64,000 bases of DNA from Chaetoceros tenuissimus (lineage: Eukaryota > Bacillariophyta > Thalassiosirophyceae > Chaetocerotales > Chaetocerotaceae): positions 2,480,001 through 2,544,000 of the forward strand of contig BLLK01000022.1 of assembly GCA_021927905.1 (NCBI GenBank), in the 5' to 3' direction. The notes below the pieces were generated by a model. The model saw only the letters and a program-made list of their open reading frames with translations, made no database searches and had not been told where the DNA came from. Position 1 is the stretch's first letter, and every line of letters begins with the position of its first letter. Below are positions 28,787-41,500 of the stretch, piece by piece. The translations under genes and the position numbers were made by a program.

Positions 28787-31700
28787 CTACGTTGTAGTGA
28801 TCGAATTAAAGTGCTGTCTACGGCGGTCATCCATTGCTCTTTGCTGAGCCTGGATTTGCCTAAATCTTTCCCTAATGGCGTGACACTTTGGAACAGGGCA
28901 TTTCGACTCCTTACATTGACGGGCATGGATTTGCAGTAGTGTCCAAATACGTTTACAGACATTGCAGCCTCCAGCAGCTTTCTGCTTACAATTTTGTCCA
29001 TGTTGAAGTAATCCCTTCATCTTTGCACAATTTTGAGAGTGACACTTAGGAGAAGTACATGTAGCCGCATGCATAAGGAGAGTCATGTGAAGTTGGATAC
29101 TTCTCTGGCGCTCTCGTCGTTGTTCCTCGGTTTGTTCCTTCTGCTTCACTACAGGAATAGGTTTCAGTGGATGCATATGTCTTGGAACTGATGGCTTCTG
29201 ATAACATTCCTGACAGAGGTCAAAGTCTGCACAAGTTGGACAGTGATATCTGTAACCAGATATTATTTCACGAGCACAGACTGCACATTGCTGTACGAAC
29301 TTAGGAGCATCTCTATTATGTAGATGCCATAGAACCATCATGGACGAATGCTTGGCTCTTCTCATTTGATCGAACTGATAATTATTTGTTTGACATAATT
29401 CCAAGAAAAGTTGACGATTGTTCAAGAATTCACAGTCCATCTCTTCTTCGTCATCGTCCAATACCTTGACGAGTTTTCCATGCCTATCCTTGACGGTAAC
29501 CATGACGGACTTCTGCTTTTTATCCTTATCCTTGTCAGCAGGCGCGTCTTTCTTATCTTCTGTCTTGATTTTTCCTTCGATTGTGCGCTTCCTTGCTTCC
29601 ATTGCAGCGAACTTTCCATCTCTTTGAATAGCTGTAATCTTCTTCTTGATCTCTTCGGATTGCTTAGAATCTGGTTTCTCCTCTTTCTTTTCTTCGGTTC
29701 CACCTTTGGTTTCTTCTTTTTTCTCCTCTTTCTTTTCCTCAGGATTTTCCTTTTCCTCCATCTTGACATCAGTTTTCTCCACTGACTTTGCTGTAGTACT
29801 TTCTGCTGCTGCTGGCTTTTCCTTTGCTGAATCCTCACTTGTAGCAGCTTGAGCTTTATCCTCTGGCTTTTCGGGATTGGAATCGATGGTTGCTTTAGGA
29901 TCAGTAGTGGTATCCTTCTTTGAATCGTCACTGGTATCCATCGGAGTTGCGGAAGTACCATTACTTGGTTCGTCCTTCTTATCTTTTTCATCTTTCTTTT
30001 CATTTGTGCCTTCTGCATCATCCATTTTCACATCCGTGTCTTCAGTTTTCGTATCCTTGGTTGTGTCTGCTGTGGAATTAGTGTCTGAAGCGTTTTCTTT
30101 GTCGACCTTATTCTCTCCAGCTTTCTTTGTATCTTCCTTGGCCTTCGCCTCTGCAGCTAATTTTGCGCGGGCTTCCATTATTTCTTTTGGTACAACCATG
30201 TCTTCCTTCTTCGCTCCTTCCCATGCCAAATATGCAACAATAAAACTGTCTTTGAGAGGTTCAATTACTTGACCGACCTTCTTCATAACGTAATCTTGGT
30301 TTCCTTGCTCCATACTCTTCTGATCGTAACCTGGGGGTAAAATGCCACTTGCAGCCAATGCCTCCTCATCAACACCTGTCGATCTAGTACCTGGTTTGCG
30401 GCCAGCCTTCTTTTGCTTTGCTTTGGCTTTCTTTTTCTTCTTACCATCGGAATTTGCCTTTTTGCTATGCTTACCCTCTTCCATTTCACCAATACATTTC
30501 TCCACTTCACCTGGGAAGTAGTCACCCTCCATGTATGGGATAACAGTGGCATCATTCTTTGTATCCTTAAAGTACAAATCATACATGTTTGTGACCTTGC
30601 CAATTATGCCCCTTTCCTGAGCCTTCTTCAGCATAGTGTAGTACCAGTTCTTCAGTCTATCATCACGTGGAGTTTTTTGATCTTCAGGCTTTGCGTAGAG
30701 AATGTAGTCATCGCCTTTTCCTGGTGGACATGCCCAAATGTGACAAGTTGAAAAGCCTCTCTTACGAACATAGTCAAGGTAAGATATAAGGATTTCGTGG
30801 TAAATGTATGTTCTCATTTTTCTAGGTCTCATGTAATGGATACTGTCCAAATACGAGAGATATACAGTCCGTTTATTAGGGGCAGGTACCTTCTCATCAT
30901 GTTCGTAAACATACAAACCAAAAAGAATAACGTCAACACCATCCAAGTTCTGGAATACAATAATACATTTACATCTGAAATTGAATTCCGCTGGATATTT
31001 CTTGAAAGCATAACGCTTCTTCATATGATCACGAACCTCTAGTTTCCTATCCATGGATGTCACCTGACGAATGGTAATAGGACCTCCCATCTCAAAGTCT
31101 TTTCTAGCTTGTTCCATTGGAATATTCTAAATTCAAAAGATTTAGATTTGAGCGATGAACAAGTAAATTGAAAAAGAAAAATCTTCATACATACCTCACG
31201 ATCGGCTTTTTCCTTCGCAATCTTGTTAATATATTCTTCCACCTTTTCATGCACATGATTTTCAAGATATTCTGAAAGTTTTGTACGCTGAAGATCCTTA
31301 GCCATAGGAGTATGCGTTGTCCCTTCGATTTGTCCCTTCTGCTTCCTTTCCTCCATAGTACATCGAGGGCACACATACTCAGACGTCTGATCTTGGTTTT
31401 TGCGAGTATTAAAAAGACCACAGATTTGATGTATCCACCGCTGACATCGGTCGCAGTGAACCCAACTTTCTTCTCTAACTTCATCATTCTTCTTTTTCGT
31501 GAGATCTCCTTTCCTAAATGTAGCATCTGGCATTTGGATTTCTTGGTTTTCTTTCATGTCCCCATAGCATTGATGACACCAATGATATTTATTATTACCC
31601 CCCACGTAATAATAGCTGTTCCTTCTAATTCTTGCCGATGTACACTTCAAGCCATTACAATAAAAGACAGGTGGTTCGAAAAGAAGTTTTTCACTTCCAC

Positions 31701-33738
31701 ACAAGGCACAGGCATCACCACTTCTTCTTTTCGCATCTTCTTCTGCTTTCAATTTATTAATCAAATCCTTGAAATCTTTAGTAAAGATATCCTTCATCTT
31801 CTTTGCCATATTATAAACCACAGATCCTTCAGGATTATAAAGCATCGCATTATCAAAAGTTAGATTCACATCAACTTGGAATCCTTCCAAAGAATTATAG
31901 CATCCATTCTCAAGCCGTTTTTTGATAGTACCTAGATCCATTGGTCTCTTTACAACTTCGAAGTAATCAGGAAGTCCTAATTCTACAGGATCTACAGGAG
32001 CATTGAACACCCATCCATGTTCGTGAGTCTGTAGCACCTTCAAAACTTCACCGCAGCATACCTTTAATTTTGGCATAGGAAGCTGTAATCCTCTGTTTAG
32101 AGATTCAATATGCCTCTCAATTTGTTCGATCGTGAAACTATTGATCAAAGTTAGATCTTCTTGTGGTTTTGTGCGTTGTCCTTGCACATTAGCAGGACGA
32201 TTATAAACATATCCTGGTCTATTTTGATGAGGAACTCCAGATCTAACCGCAGTAGGAGCAGATGGCTGTGCCATAGGTACTGGATGATTCGGCGGTATTT
32301 GAGCAGTTCTCTGCTTTTTCAATGGTGGTTGTTGTTGAGCAGATGAAATTGGCTGAGTTGGTTGCGGTGCTTGACTCGAAGTAGGCGCTGACGGCACCTT
32401 TCTTTGTTGTAGAGACTGTTCGTGATTTTGCTTTAGTTGAGACATTTGCTTTTGTTTTTCATGACTGCGATGAATCGCTTCTCTCACTGGTCCACAAACA
32501 GGACATCGCACATCTTTACACCGATGATAATGACTCAAAACATAACGGGAGCTGACACAGTGTGGAACCTGACACTTTTGATTTTTACATTCCGCAATAT
32601 GCTTCCACAAACGCTTCATCCCCGCACAGTGTGGTGTTACAGGACATTGACCATCTTCATGTGGACACTTCGCAGCATGTCGAAGTAATAACAATCTCTG
32701 TTGCTGATGACGAAGCACCTGTGCTCTGTCAGAATTTGTCCGTTGATTAGCGGCACTAGCAGGTGCTGGAGCAGGTGGCGGTGCATGCGACTGAGATGCT
32801 ATTGGTTGTTGAACTGGTGCACTAGTTGGTGCACTTGCCAAAGGCTGAGGCGGCGGTGCAACAGAGCCATTCACAGGTCTACTTCCTCCATTCATAATAG
32901 GCGCAGATTGCTGTTGATAAGCTGGTGTAACTTGAGAAATAGCAGGAGCAGGAGCTGATGCAACTGGTTGCGTTTGTTGAGGGTTTGATGCCATTATAGG
33001 GTTTATATCTGACATATTTACCATACGCTGATTTTGCTGGACCTCTCCGGGTTGACCTTGAGATTGAGGCTGAACAATCTGTTGTTGTACAACTTGCTGT
33101 TGCGGCTGCTGTTGAACAGGTGCTTGCGTTGCTTGTTGCTGTGACAGTGGCTGTTGAACTTGTTGTTGTGCCTGTTGCTGTTGAACTTGTTGTTGCGCCT
33201 GTTGCTGCTGCTGATAGCGTATTTGCTGTTGTGCACGTTGCTGCTGGTTACGAGGAGTTTTCATGCGCATTGCCAGTTGCTGCAACCTTTGTTTTAGTGT
33301 ATCTCCGTCATTGTACGCTACAAATGAGGGCGCTGACCTATACAGAGTTTCCTCTAGACGCTTAGCCATTTGGGGTAATTTATTTAACCAATCCTGTGGC
33401 GCATTTGGCTTTCTAGCTTGAAGCAATTGCACACTAGAGAAAAACGGAAAATCAGTTCATGTTTCAAATACTGGATTCATATAAAAGCAAACCCTAAATA
33501 CTTACATTTTCGCAATCATTGTTCTCCTAGCCTCAATATCTGACTCACTCTGCCATCCTCCATTCAACGGCGGCATGCTATGCTGCTGATGCTGAACTTG
33601 CTGCACTTGTCCTTGCTGAGGAATTTGTTGCTGTACTTGATGCTGCGGAGCTTGCGCCTGAGGAGCTTGTTGCTGCGGTGCTTGCTGCGGCTGCGCCGGT
33701 GGCTGATTTTGATACTGAACTTGCTGCGGCACAGTCAT
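28787..33738 (-). CDS. CBP/p300-type histone acetyltransferase, three exons
   Basis: Exons 33738-33506, 33433-31195 and 31126-28787 join to 1603 residues; introns are 72 and 68 bp. Order of parts: Pro/Gln-rich start; a KIX-like helix set split by intron 1 ([27 protein letters not shown]); poly-Gln; TAZ1 zinc finger about 312-395 ([27 protein letters not shown]); bromodomain about 534-644 ([30 protein letters not shown]); Zn-rich PHD region about 652-772 ([26 protein letters not shown]); KAT11 acetyltransferase from about 837 (RVRDHM-type start, [20 protein letters not shown]); ZZ finger about 1434-1480 ([19 protein letters not shown]); TAZ2 about 1497-1590. It acetylates histones and acts as a transcriptional coactivator in the nucleus. 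A Lys/Glu/Asp/Thr-rich tract of about 250 residues interrupts the KAT region. Confidence 0.95.
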
Positions 33739-34852
33739 AATTTATGAACTTTATTTTTTTCAAAACTTTTGGGTTAAATGGAGAGACCTATTGATGCAAA
33801 AGAAAAAAGCTCATCAAACACGAGATGTGTTATTTGACATCAAATATAATTCCAAAAGAAACCTATTAATTCATAAAAATTGCAAGATGTATGGTTAGAT
33901 GGTATTTGTGTTGAAATTTTATTTTTGTGCTTGTAAACGGTGAAAAAACAAGAGAAAAGAAGAGATATCCATCACAGTTTTTCTAGTTTCTTTCCTTGAT
34001 GGTTTTTTGATGTTCATTTTTCCACTTTCCAGCGTCTCCTCCGCAGCCACGAGCAGCCTCAGTATGGTTTTACCGTAGCTTCTACGTAAACACATGCAAC
34101 ACATGAGGAAAACGCAATACTGGCCTTGTACTGCCTTAAACACATCACTTCTTCCTCCCAATCTACTAAGCTATATGATATTAATGGGCTCTATGGCGGT
34201 AAGTTACTTACGCAATGGATATTTGCTATCGAACTGAATTCTATGTGCTAGTAACTAGGTGATGATCATGGTTAGCATCGACCAGCTTTCTCTCTGTTCT
34301 GCCTCAGAAAATGAAAATACCTCTTGGAAGCTCTAAACGCTTGACTGATCATGCTTGTTTCATACTAATTTAATAATAATTAGAGAAGGATTCAAATCAA
34401 TTAGCTATCTTTATAGGACTAAGGACATCTAAAAACCTCTTTACAAGACTATAATGATATCATTCACATATGAATTTCCATTTTGGTTTTTATTTCTCAT
34501 AAATCGAAGTTTGGAAGTCTAAGTGATTTATAAACCAACAAAAATATCTATTGAATAATATTATTTACATATATATTTATTTATCACATATGAATGGCGA
34601 AATTATCACTCTGTCAGCGGAAACTTTCCTACTTCACATCAGTTTCTTGGTATGGTATTCTCAATTTTGAAAGGCAAAGACTGTCGCGATGTCGCGATAG
34701 GTCTACGTACGAAAAGCGATTTCCAAAAATATAATGAAAACCGAAAGGGTATGTGGCAAAAGATTTAATGGGATGCTGCTTCATTCAAAAAGCACACTCA
34801 AACGGATTGATTAGGCAAAGAATGGTAAAAGGTAAATATGATTGATGTTTAC
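33739..34852. other. Intergenic region, no gene recognised
   Basis: 1.1 kb holding the promoter of the CBP-like gene at one side. An 80-codon minus-strand frame (33919-34161) has no recognisable feature. A small direct repeat, TGTCGCGATGTCGCGA, is at 34681-34696. AT-rich around 34480-34590. Confidence 0.45.
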
Positions 34853-35581
34853 TTAGTCAAATACACTCTCAAAGCCTTGTCCACTCTGTAGTCCATAGAA
34901 AGCTTTCAATTGTCCAAAAGCACCTTCTGTCTTTTTCCCTTGCATACCAAGATCATACCCTCCAATGACATTGAAATATCCTCCACTTTTCATTCGAAGA
35001 TCATCAAGTCTCTTTCTATTTGCACCAAAATCAGATACGCCACTAGATCCTTTTTCTTCAGACTTGAATACTACAACATTATCATCTCCTCTGACTAAAA
35101 ATTCGATAGAATCTACAGTATTCAACCGTTTTGCTTCTGCTCTCAGATATTTCCCTTCTTCGTCTACTTCCACAATTTCCAGCACAGGATCACTCTTGAC
35201 AAGTCCTTTGAGGCGAGCAAACGCTTCTTCTGCCGATGATTCAAAAGTCCATGGAGATGAATACAAATCAAGTTGTTTTGCGTTTGATGTAGAAACGCAG
35301 TTGTTACTCTTTCCGCTTGTATTTTTCGGGCAGCCGGTTATTGTTCTCGCTGGAGTAATCGGCGTTGAAGATGCTGACTCAGTTGCATCCTCTTCTGCAA
35401 GAGATGGTGGCGTAAATGTTAAAAATGCAGCTGAAGTTGCGATGGCTGAAGTTAAGAATGTTTTTCTGTCTCCGAGTACAGCAGAAAGTGATGTTGTTGA
35501 TAGGCTTTGTGTCTGCTGTGGAGTAAATGCACTAGCGCCAATAGCACAAGTAAATAAAATTGCTGTAAATTGAAGCTTCAT
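34853..35581 (-). CDS. Plastid (thylakoid lumen?) DUF1499 protein
   Basis: A 242-residue protein with a three-part presequence: signal peptide MKLQFTAILFTCAIGASAF, the diatom ASAF-TPQ cleavage site, a Ser/Thr-rich transit stretch, and then a second hydrophobic segment (FLTSAIATSAAFLTF) ending in PPSLA-EED, an AxA-like lumenal cleavage site. The mature part is DUF1499: NNCVSTSNAKQLDLYSSPW, EEAFARLKGLV, GKYLRAEAKRLNTVDSIEFL, and the SGVSDFGANRKRLDDLR end that corresponds to the family's SDxGxNRxR signature. The biochemical role of DUF1499 is unknown. Divergent from the YggT-like gene, another plastid protein. Confidence 0.88.
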   Translation of the reverse strand: MKLQFTAILFTCAIGASAFTPQQTQSLSTTSLSAVLGDRKTFLTSAIATSAAFLTFTPPSLAEEDATESASSTPITPARTITGCPKNTSGKSNNCVSTSNAKQLDLYSSPWTFESSAEEAFARLKGLVKSDPVLEIVEVDEEGKYLRAEAKRLNTVDSIEFLVRGDDNVVVFKSEEKGSSGVSDFGANRKRLDDLRMKSGGYFNVIGGYDLGMQGKKTEGAFGQLKAFYGLQSGQGFESVFD

Positions 35582-35972
35582 TCTATAATGTTTTGATCTT
35601 GGAATGAAAGATAGAAGAGATATCTAATATGGTTTTAGGATTATCTTCGTGATGGATTGGATTTTGTTGATGGTTTACGATGCTGGACCTTTTGCTCAAT
35701 GACGTTTCTTTTGCTTTTTGCTTTCAGTGTGCGTCATTCAACAAGTTACTGGTTCAGAGACATATACCTATTAATGGTAACTCTATACGTATATAAATCA
35801 ATGTTCTTGTATCTTACCAATAACCCTACTTTCATACTTAAAAGCTTTCACCAATCACCAGCCAAAAACAAAAGATCACCTCCAACAACAAAAGCACAGT
35901 CATCACTGTACTATTTTCAGTGTATTAAAAGCAGTCCATTTCCTATCCAGCAACAATTCTCATCATTCAAAC
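35582..35972. promoter_or_regulatory. Bidirectional promoter of two plastid-protein genes
   Basis: 391 bp between the start codons of the DUF1499 gene (minus) and the YggT-like gene (plus), so it must drive both. A TGACGT half-site (bZIP/CRE core) is at 35700-35705. The promoter call rests on gene orientation; the half-site alone is weak. Confidence 0.5.
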
Positions 35973-36544
35973 ATGAAATCTTTTCTCAGAATTGTTTCCG
36001 TTCTTTGTTCGTTACAGATTGTCAGTGCTTTTGTGGCACCAACTAATATTGCACAAGTTGCACCTAGCATAATGACTCCTACTTCGACATTCTCTCAACT
36101 AAATTTGGCACCAATTGATACCGATACTTTGAACACAATTGTGAATAATGCACCATCGATGATGTTGTCAGAGACTGAGCCTTGGGTAGAGCCGCTTTCT
36201 CAAATTTTGGGACCATTCTTTAATATCTTCTCATTTTTTATGGTGAGTGCTGAAGTGAATGATTCAAACTGAGCAATGTGTTCCATACTAACATAGCTAA
36301 CGCCATCTAAAAGTTATGTCGTGTGGTAATTTCATGGTACCCAACTTCAAACCTCAATGAGTTCCCATATAATGTTGTTGTATGGCCAACAGAGCCATTG
36401 CTCAGAGCGATCCGTGGAACTGTACCACCAGCATTCGGTGTAGATATTACTCCAATCGTTTGGCTTGCTATTTTCTCCTTCTTTAATGAAATTCTATGTG
36501 GACAACAGGGGCTTTTGACAATGAAAATGAAGTATGGAATTTAG
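35973..36544 (+). CDS. YggT/CCB3-like plastid membrane protein, two exons
   Basis: Exons 35973-36242 and 36314-36544 join to 166 residues. The 71-bp intron has a GTGAGT donor, a perfect TACTAAC branch site near 36287 and a CTAAAAG acceptor. The N-terminus MKSFLRIVSVLCSLQIVSAF followed by VAPTN is a plastid presequence of the ASAFAP type. The mature part carries the YGGT domain: ILGPFFNIFSFFM, then CRVVISWYPTSNLNEFPYNV, TEPLLRAIRGTVPP and GVDITPIVWLAIFSF. Plant and algal relatives include CCB3, needed to attach heme ci to cytochrome b6; other YggT proteins act in thylakoid or nucleoid organisation. Which of these applies cannot be decided from sequence alone. Confidence 0.9.
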
Positions 36545-37123
36545 ACGAAAAGATGATTGAGTGTAGATTGGTTGTGGCAAAATCAGTATAGATTCTTATC
36601 ATCTAGGCAATTCAAATCTAAACCCTAGAATAAAGGGTTGGCGTTGTGACGTGATAGATGCGATACAAGATAAACGTTGGCTTAGAAAAGAAATTACAAT
36701 TGAGGAGTGAATTTGACGGAGAAGGTTTATTAAAAACTATCCTAAAATTAAGAATTGCCATAGTAGTTCCTATGTTTCCGAAGTGGGTATTGTATTGATT
36801 TTGTTGATCGATAGCAGTTTCTCAAGTTATATTCAAAATGCGGAAAATGAAAAGAAGAAGTTCACGATGCTTGTAGAAGGTGCTTTTCCTTCTTAACATG
36901 ATTAGACCTAATACGACAACAATGTTCATGCGAAGGAAAGGGAAAGGCGTTATAAAAAATACCATAACCGCCGCCGCTGGAATTCCTAGGAATTCCTTGG
37001 ACACTTTTTCTACAGGACAGATATTCCACAGACTATTCAAAGGTTTTTCTTTCATTTTCAATCTTTATTCCATGATCTCATAAATTCTTGGAGAGTATTC
37101 TAGATAGCATCTCAATAAAAAAC
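36545..37123. other. Intergenic region with an 18-bp perfect palindrome
   Basis: Contains GGAATTCCTAGGAATTCC, a perfect 18-bp palindrome at 36979-36996. It lies about 130 bp upstream of the first ATG of the next gene, so it could be a dimer-binding site or chance. No gene is supported in the gap. Confidence 0.5.
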
Positions 37124-37939
37124 ATGGAAGAAAGTTTGCTAGGTGCTATGAAGAAGGGTCTTGGTCCTAATGAAACTCTCGAGAGTTCTGGTACTCGTTT
37201 CTACAGTGATGCCAAAGCACCCTTACATTGTCTAAGCAATTTGTATGGCTGTGAGTGTAAGATTGGAGAAAATACATTTCCATCTGCAGAGCATGCATAT
37301 CAAGCTTTGCACAAACTGAATGGCGATCTTTCCAAGTGGGAAGTTGGTGGAGACTATTCAAACTGGGATAAGGTTTACTCTATCATAAACAAAGATCGCA
37401 CGAACAATGTTTTAAAACCATTAAAATCTGACAAATGGAAGAAGAAGAATCAGGTTGGAATAATGGCGATTCTTGTAATTCGCCGTTCAGAACTATTTGA
37501 CCTTTCTTGGAAACCAAGAGATGATGCCTTGTCCGTTTCCTATAAAAAGAGATGGCGTCCAATTTTCGAGGCTAAATATGCCTCAGATGAACTTAGGAAC
37601 ATATTACTTTCGACCCGAGGCCCTCTAATTGAATTCAAGCGCGGTGGGCATAAAACGACTCTCAAAGCTTTTGAAGAGCATTTAGCTCGAGGTGTCTCTC
37701 CAGAAGAGGCCAACAAACGAGCCAGCAGCCGAGCAGAATTGTGGGGTGCTTTCAACTACGAGAGAGAAATCAAGAGGAAGAGCAAACTAGAGGAGATTCC
37801 AGATCCATTGAAGTTAACTGTTTGGGGTGAGAATACCACTGGTAAAAATTTGTCTCGGTATAGAGATGAGCTGTTACTGAACAACCTTGATACTCATGAA
37901 GACACTAAAACTGCTTCAAAAAAGTCTAGGTATAAATAA
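37124..37939 (+). CDS. NADAR/YbiA-like (DUF1768) protein
   Basis: The first ATG of the frame (37124) gives 271 residues. The N-terminal half has the NADAR signature: LHCLSNLYGCECKIGENTFP then SAEHAYQALHKL, matching the LSNFYP...FPSxEHAYQA pattern of YbiA and RibX-type proteins. The later conserved segment is RNILLSTRGPLIEF. NADAR members include N-glycosidases acting on riboflavin intermediates and ADP-ribose-processing enzymes, so an N-glycosidase acting on a nucleotide-like substrate is inferred. The last 70 residues are Lys/Arg-rich with no known domain. It is a divergent member: the WGxG-type motif near the end of the fold is not evident. An upstream exon cannot be excluded. Confidence 0.75.
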   Translation: MEESLLGAMKKGLGPNETLESSGTRFYSDAKAPLHCLSNLYGCECKIGENTFPSAEHAYQALHKLNGDLSKWEVGGDYSNWDKVYSIINKDRTNNVLKPLKSDKWKKKNQVGIMAILVIRRSELFDLSWKPRDDALSVSYKKRWRPIFEAKYASDELRNILLSTRGPLIEFKRGGHKTTLKAFEEHLARGVSPEEANKRASSRAELWGAFNYEREIKRKSKLEEIPDPLKLTVWGENTTGKNLSRYRDELLLNNLDTHEDTKTASKKSRYK

Positions 37940-38560
37940 TCAAAGAAAGGAATAAATTATAAATATACGATTACCTTCTATCATTTTTAAATTATGTCAG
38001 CGTAGGAACATTTTTTAAAACAAACTTTGTCTTTGAAGTATCAACCCAAGGCATGGTACGTTAACGTAGTATCAACCACTTGCTTTCAGAAAAGTTTTAG
38101 CTTACAAAACAATTCGTAGGTCATGTTCGCAAGTTATGCGTATTATATGGAAAAAATACAACGTTATAAAAGAATACGAGTAAACCAAAGTAAAATGATG
38201 AATTGAAAATTTGAAAACAAGATATGAGGAATGTGGTTGTGGCTATGCAGTCATGTATCTATGTAGCTAGTTGCATCATAATCTTCAGAATTCCATTTAG
38301 TCCCATCTTTTTCAAATTGGGACTCGCAAAGCAACGACTTTTTTCCACACCCAACGAGTTTTCTAATTTTCTTCGTTATTCCATTCATTCATTCATAACA
38401 ATAGATATACTACATTGCTTTTTGATAGTCCGTAGAAAAAGGAGGAAAGAATCAATATTAGTTTCACCTATATTAAAATCAAATAGTTTGTACTGTTGAG
38501 GTATATGAGCATCAATCTCTTTTTTATAGAAATAGAAAGATAAACGTGTATCAAAGTGAA
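37940..38560. other. Intergenic region
   Basis: 620 bp, AT-rich. An open frame at 38224-38499 has no recognisable feature. It should hold the promoter of the secreted fusion protein starting at 38561. Confidence 0.4.
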
Positions 38561-41500
38561 ATGTTTCTGAGAAAGATGAGAGTGATTTCAATACAAAGCA
38601 TCCTTCTCGTACTTTTATCTGCAGTAGGCACTATCGCTACGAGGATAAGAGTGATGCCTTTTGGAGATTCGCTGACTGTTGGATATGGAACAGTTGGTGG
38701 TTATCGCAAAGCTCTTTACTATAAGATGGCTTATAATGGATATGGTATAGAGTATGTAGGAAGTTCTAGAGAGAATATGAAAGGTCTAGCAAACATAACA
38801 GATTGTCATGAAGGCCACTCAAATTGGAAGATTGATGACTTCATTGAAAATTCAAGAGAAATATTTGAACAATCTGCCAATCCCGATGTTATTCTAATGA
38901 TGGTTGGTAGTGAAGATATGCAAGGAGATGACTACTTACAAGCGATTGGAAAATGGGAAAGTCTTCTTGTCAAAGTATTAGAATTTCAACCCTATGCATA
39001 TGTATTTGTCTCTAATCTCCTCCCTTTGAAGAATGATGCTCTGACTAACGCACGCATCGAAACTCATTTCAATTCGAAGCTACCAAGTATCATTAACAAG
39101 TACAAAGCTATGGGACATAAAGTTGAATTTGTTAATCTCGCTGTTGAGATAATGCCTCATTATTATTCGGACAAGAAGCATTTGAATAAAAAAGGCTACA
39201 AAATGATTGCAAAAGCATGGTCCAGAAAACTCAGAAACATCTTCACAGCTGAGGGGGACTCATATCCACCAGAAATTATTAAAGCGGAACAGTCCACAGA
39301 TGCGTCAACGATTACTCTTACTTTCAGTAAACCCATCAGCGATGAATCTGCTGATATTAGCAATTTTGAGTTAGGCAGTGGACTTGATATTGTGAATACA
39401 ACCCTTTCTAGTTCCAGCAGGCAAGTTATATTGACATTACCCCAAGAAGATCGATGGATGACTAGAAAAGAGACCAGTAATACAGTGTCCATTGTAGGAA
39501 GCATTAGAGACAGAACTGAGGAAGGTCATTTGCTAGAAAATAGTCGTGAAGTAGCATATGATACATTTTGGAGATTTATAGTCCTTTCTGATTGGCATTC
39601 TGCTGAAAAATATGTGTTCTCTGAGCAAAAGTCAGATATTAGACAGGATAAGATAGTTATCTCGCACATTTCTGAGACATATGGTGGTGATTTTGTGATG
39701 ATTCCAGGCGACACAAATAACGGAGGTTGGACTAAGAAATCATTCATGGAAAAATTTCGGGACTTTACAGGACTAGATTTGGACTTCAAGGATATTGTTC
39801 TCCGCGCAGGCCACAATTGCTATACTGGAATGCTTGAATCTTTTCGCCTCTCTGGATACTCTCGAGTTTTGCTAGCTCATGGTGATCACGAGGCTGGTGA
39901 TAATCCATGTAAGTATCATTTGAAATTGTGTTGACATACATATTTCTTTTTTCTAATGATTTGTTTTTTGAAAAATAGGGAAAGTCGGAAGCTTCAAATC
40001 AATCGCGCAGCCTGAGTATAGAAAAGCACTTGGAGATGCATTCAATGTGGATTTCAATGGTAACCGTCGATATGATGGAATGATTGGTGACGTTCCGCAA
40101 CGTCCCATTGGAACGCAATTCAGTGAGACTGCATACGCATATGTCCATAAAAATGTTTTGATTGTTACAATTGATCCTTTTGATCAAGAATCTCCAGATA
40201 TCGAGATTGCAACAGGTGGAACGGTTGCAATGAGAGTTACCGGAGGTCAGCTGGAGTGGCTTGACAAAGTGCTTGCCGAGGCGAAAAAAGACCCGTCCAT
40301 CAAACACATTTTTGTTCAAGGTCATGTACCAGTTCTTCATCCAGTAAGAAAGAGTAGAAGTAGTGGCCAAATGATGGAAGGCGAAGAGCGATCCGACTTT
40401 TGGAAGACACTTCGAAAGTACGACGTTGATATTTATTTCACAGGAGAGGTAAGTCTGTATAAGAACTTGTATTTTCACTTCAGATATGATTGATTCTCAT
40501 CCTCTCTAAATGAAATATTCATCTTTTTACTTGCTTATATAGGTTCATTTGAATACTGTGACCAAGGACAAGTGGTCTAATGTCGTACAGGTAGCTTCAA
40601 GAGGCAACTATTTTACATCGTTTCTTAATGTTGATATTACTGATAATAAAATTGACATCATTAGCAATAATGAAGTAGGCGATAAGAGAATGAAGTACAA
40701 TTTGAACTACGAAGAGAGCGGAAGACTTACAATCAAAAAGAAAGGCAATCAAAGTGAAATTGTTGGAACTGGACAGCTAAGTTTAACAGATACCTCCGCA
40801 GCTCTGATTTATTTCAATTTCGAAAAAATATCTCTACTTAGAGATCGTCCAGTTCTTGGGCTTGCACAAGCTAGGTCATATCCTGACAATGTCGAACCAA
40901 AACCAGTCATGGATTTTGTGCCAGTACAAGGTATCAATTGCTTTGAATCTCTTCCTAATGAAGGAGAGTTTGGGGTTGACTATGATGCTGCAATAGCAAA
41001 TCTTCAGCTTGTGGATGGTATTGATGGTATGGCTGGTCGATTCAGTGGTATGAGTAGAGCTGCAATTTGGTCCATGGGACCCCATTTTGAAGGGAGAGAA
41101 GTTGCATACTCTCTATGGTTCAAGACAGGATCTGTGGGAACAGAAATCCTTATTGCATATGAAGGATTTTGGATAAAGAAGACAGCACTCAATCTTCGTC
41201 TGAGAAATGGAAGACCAGAAATCATTTACAGTGCAGACCAAAGATTGATGCCAGAAGATAGTCTATTTAGATTGAACGATAATCAATGGCATCATATTGT
41301 GGTTTCTAACCCCAAGGACGACAGCTACTTATCCGAATTAGAAATGTATGTCGATGGAAGAATAGTTCCAACAATGATCGAAGGACTGGATAAACAAGTC
41401 AATTTCCCAAATGGTGGAGTTATTTCCCTTGGAGGATTTGGACATGGAAGAACTAGCAACTCAGGGAATACAGAAGTAAGAGATGGTAGAGATGGATTTC

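Noticed and set aside
33919-34161. 80-codon minus-strand frame near the CBP gene promoter
   Set aside because: Low-complexity basic sequence without a recognisable motif.
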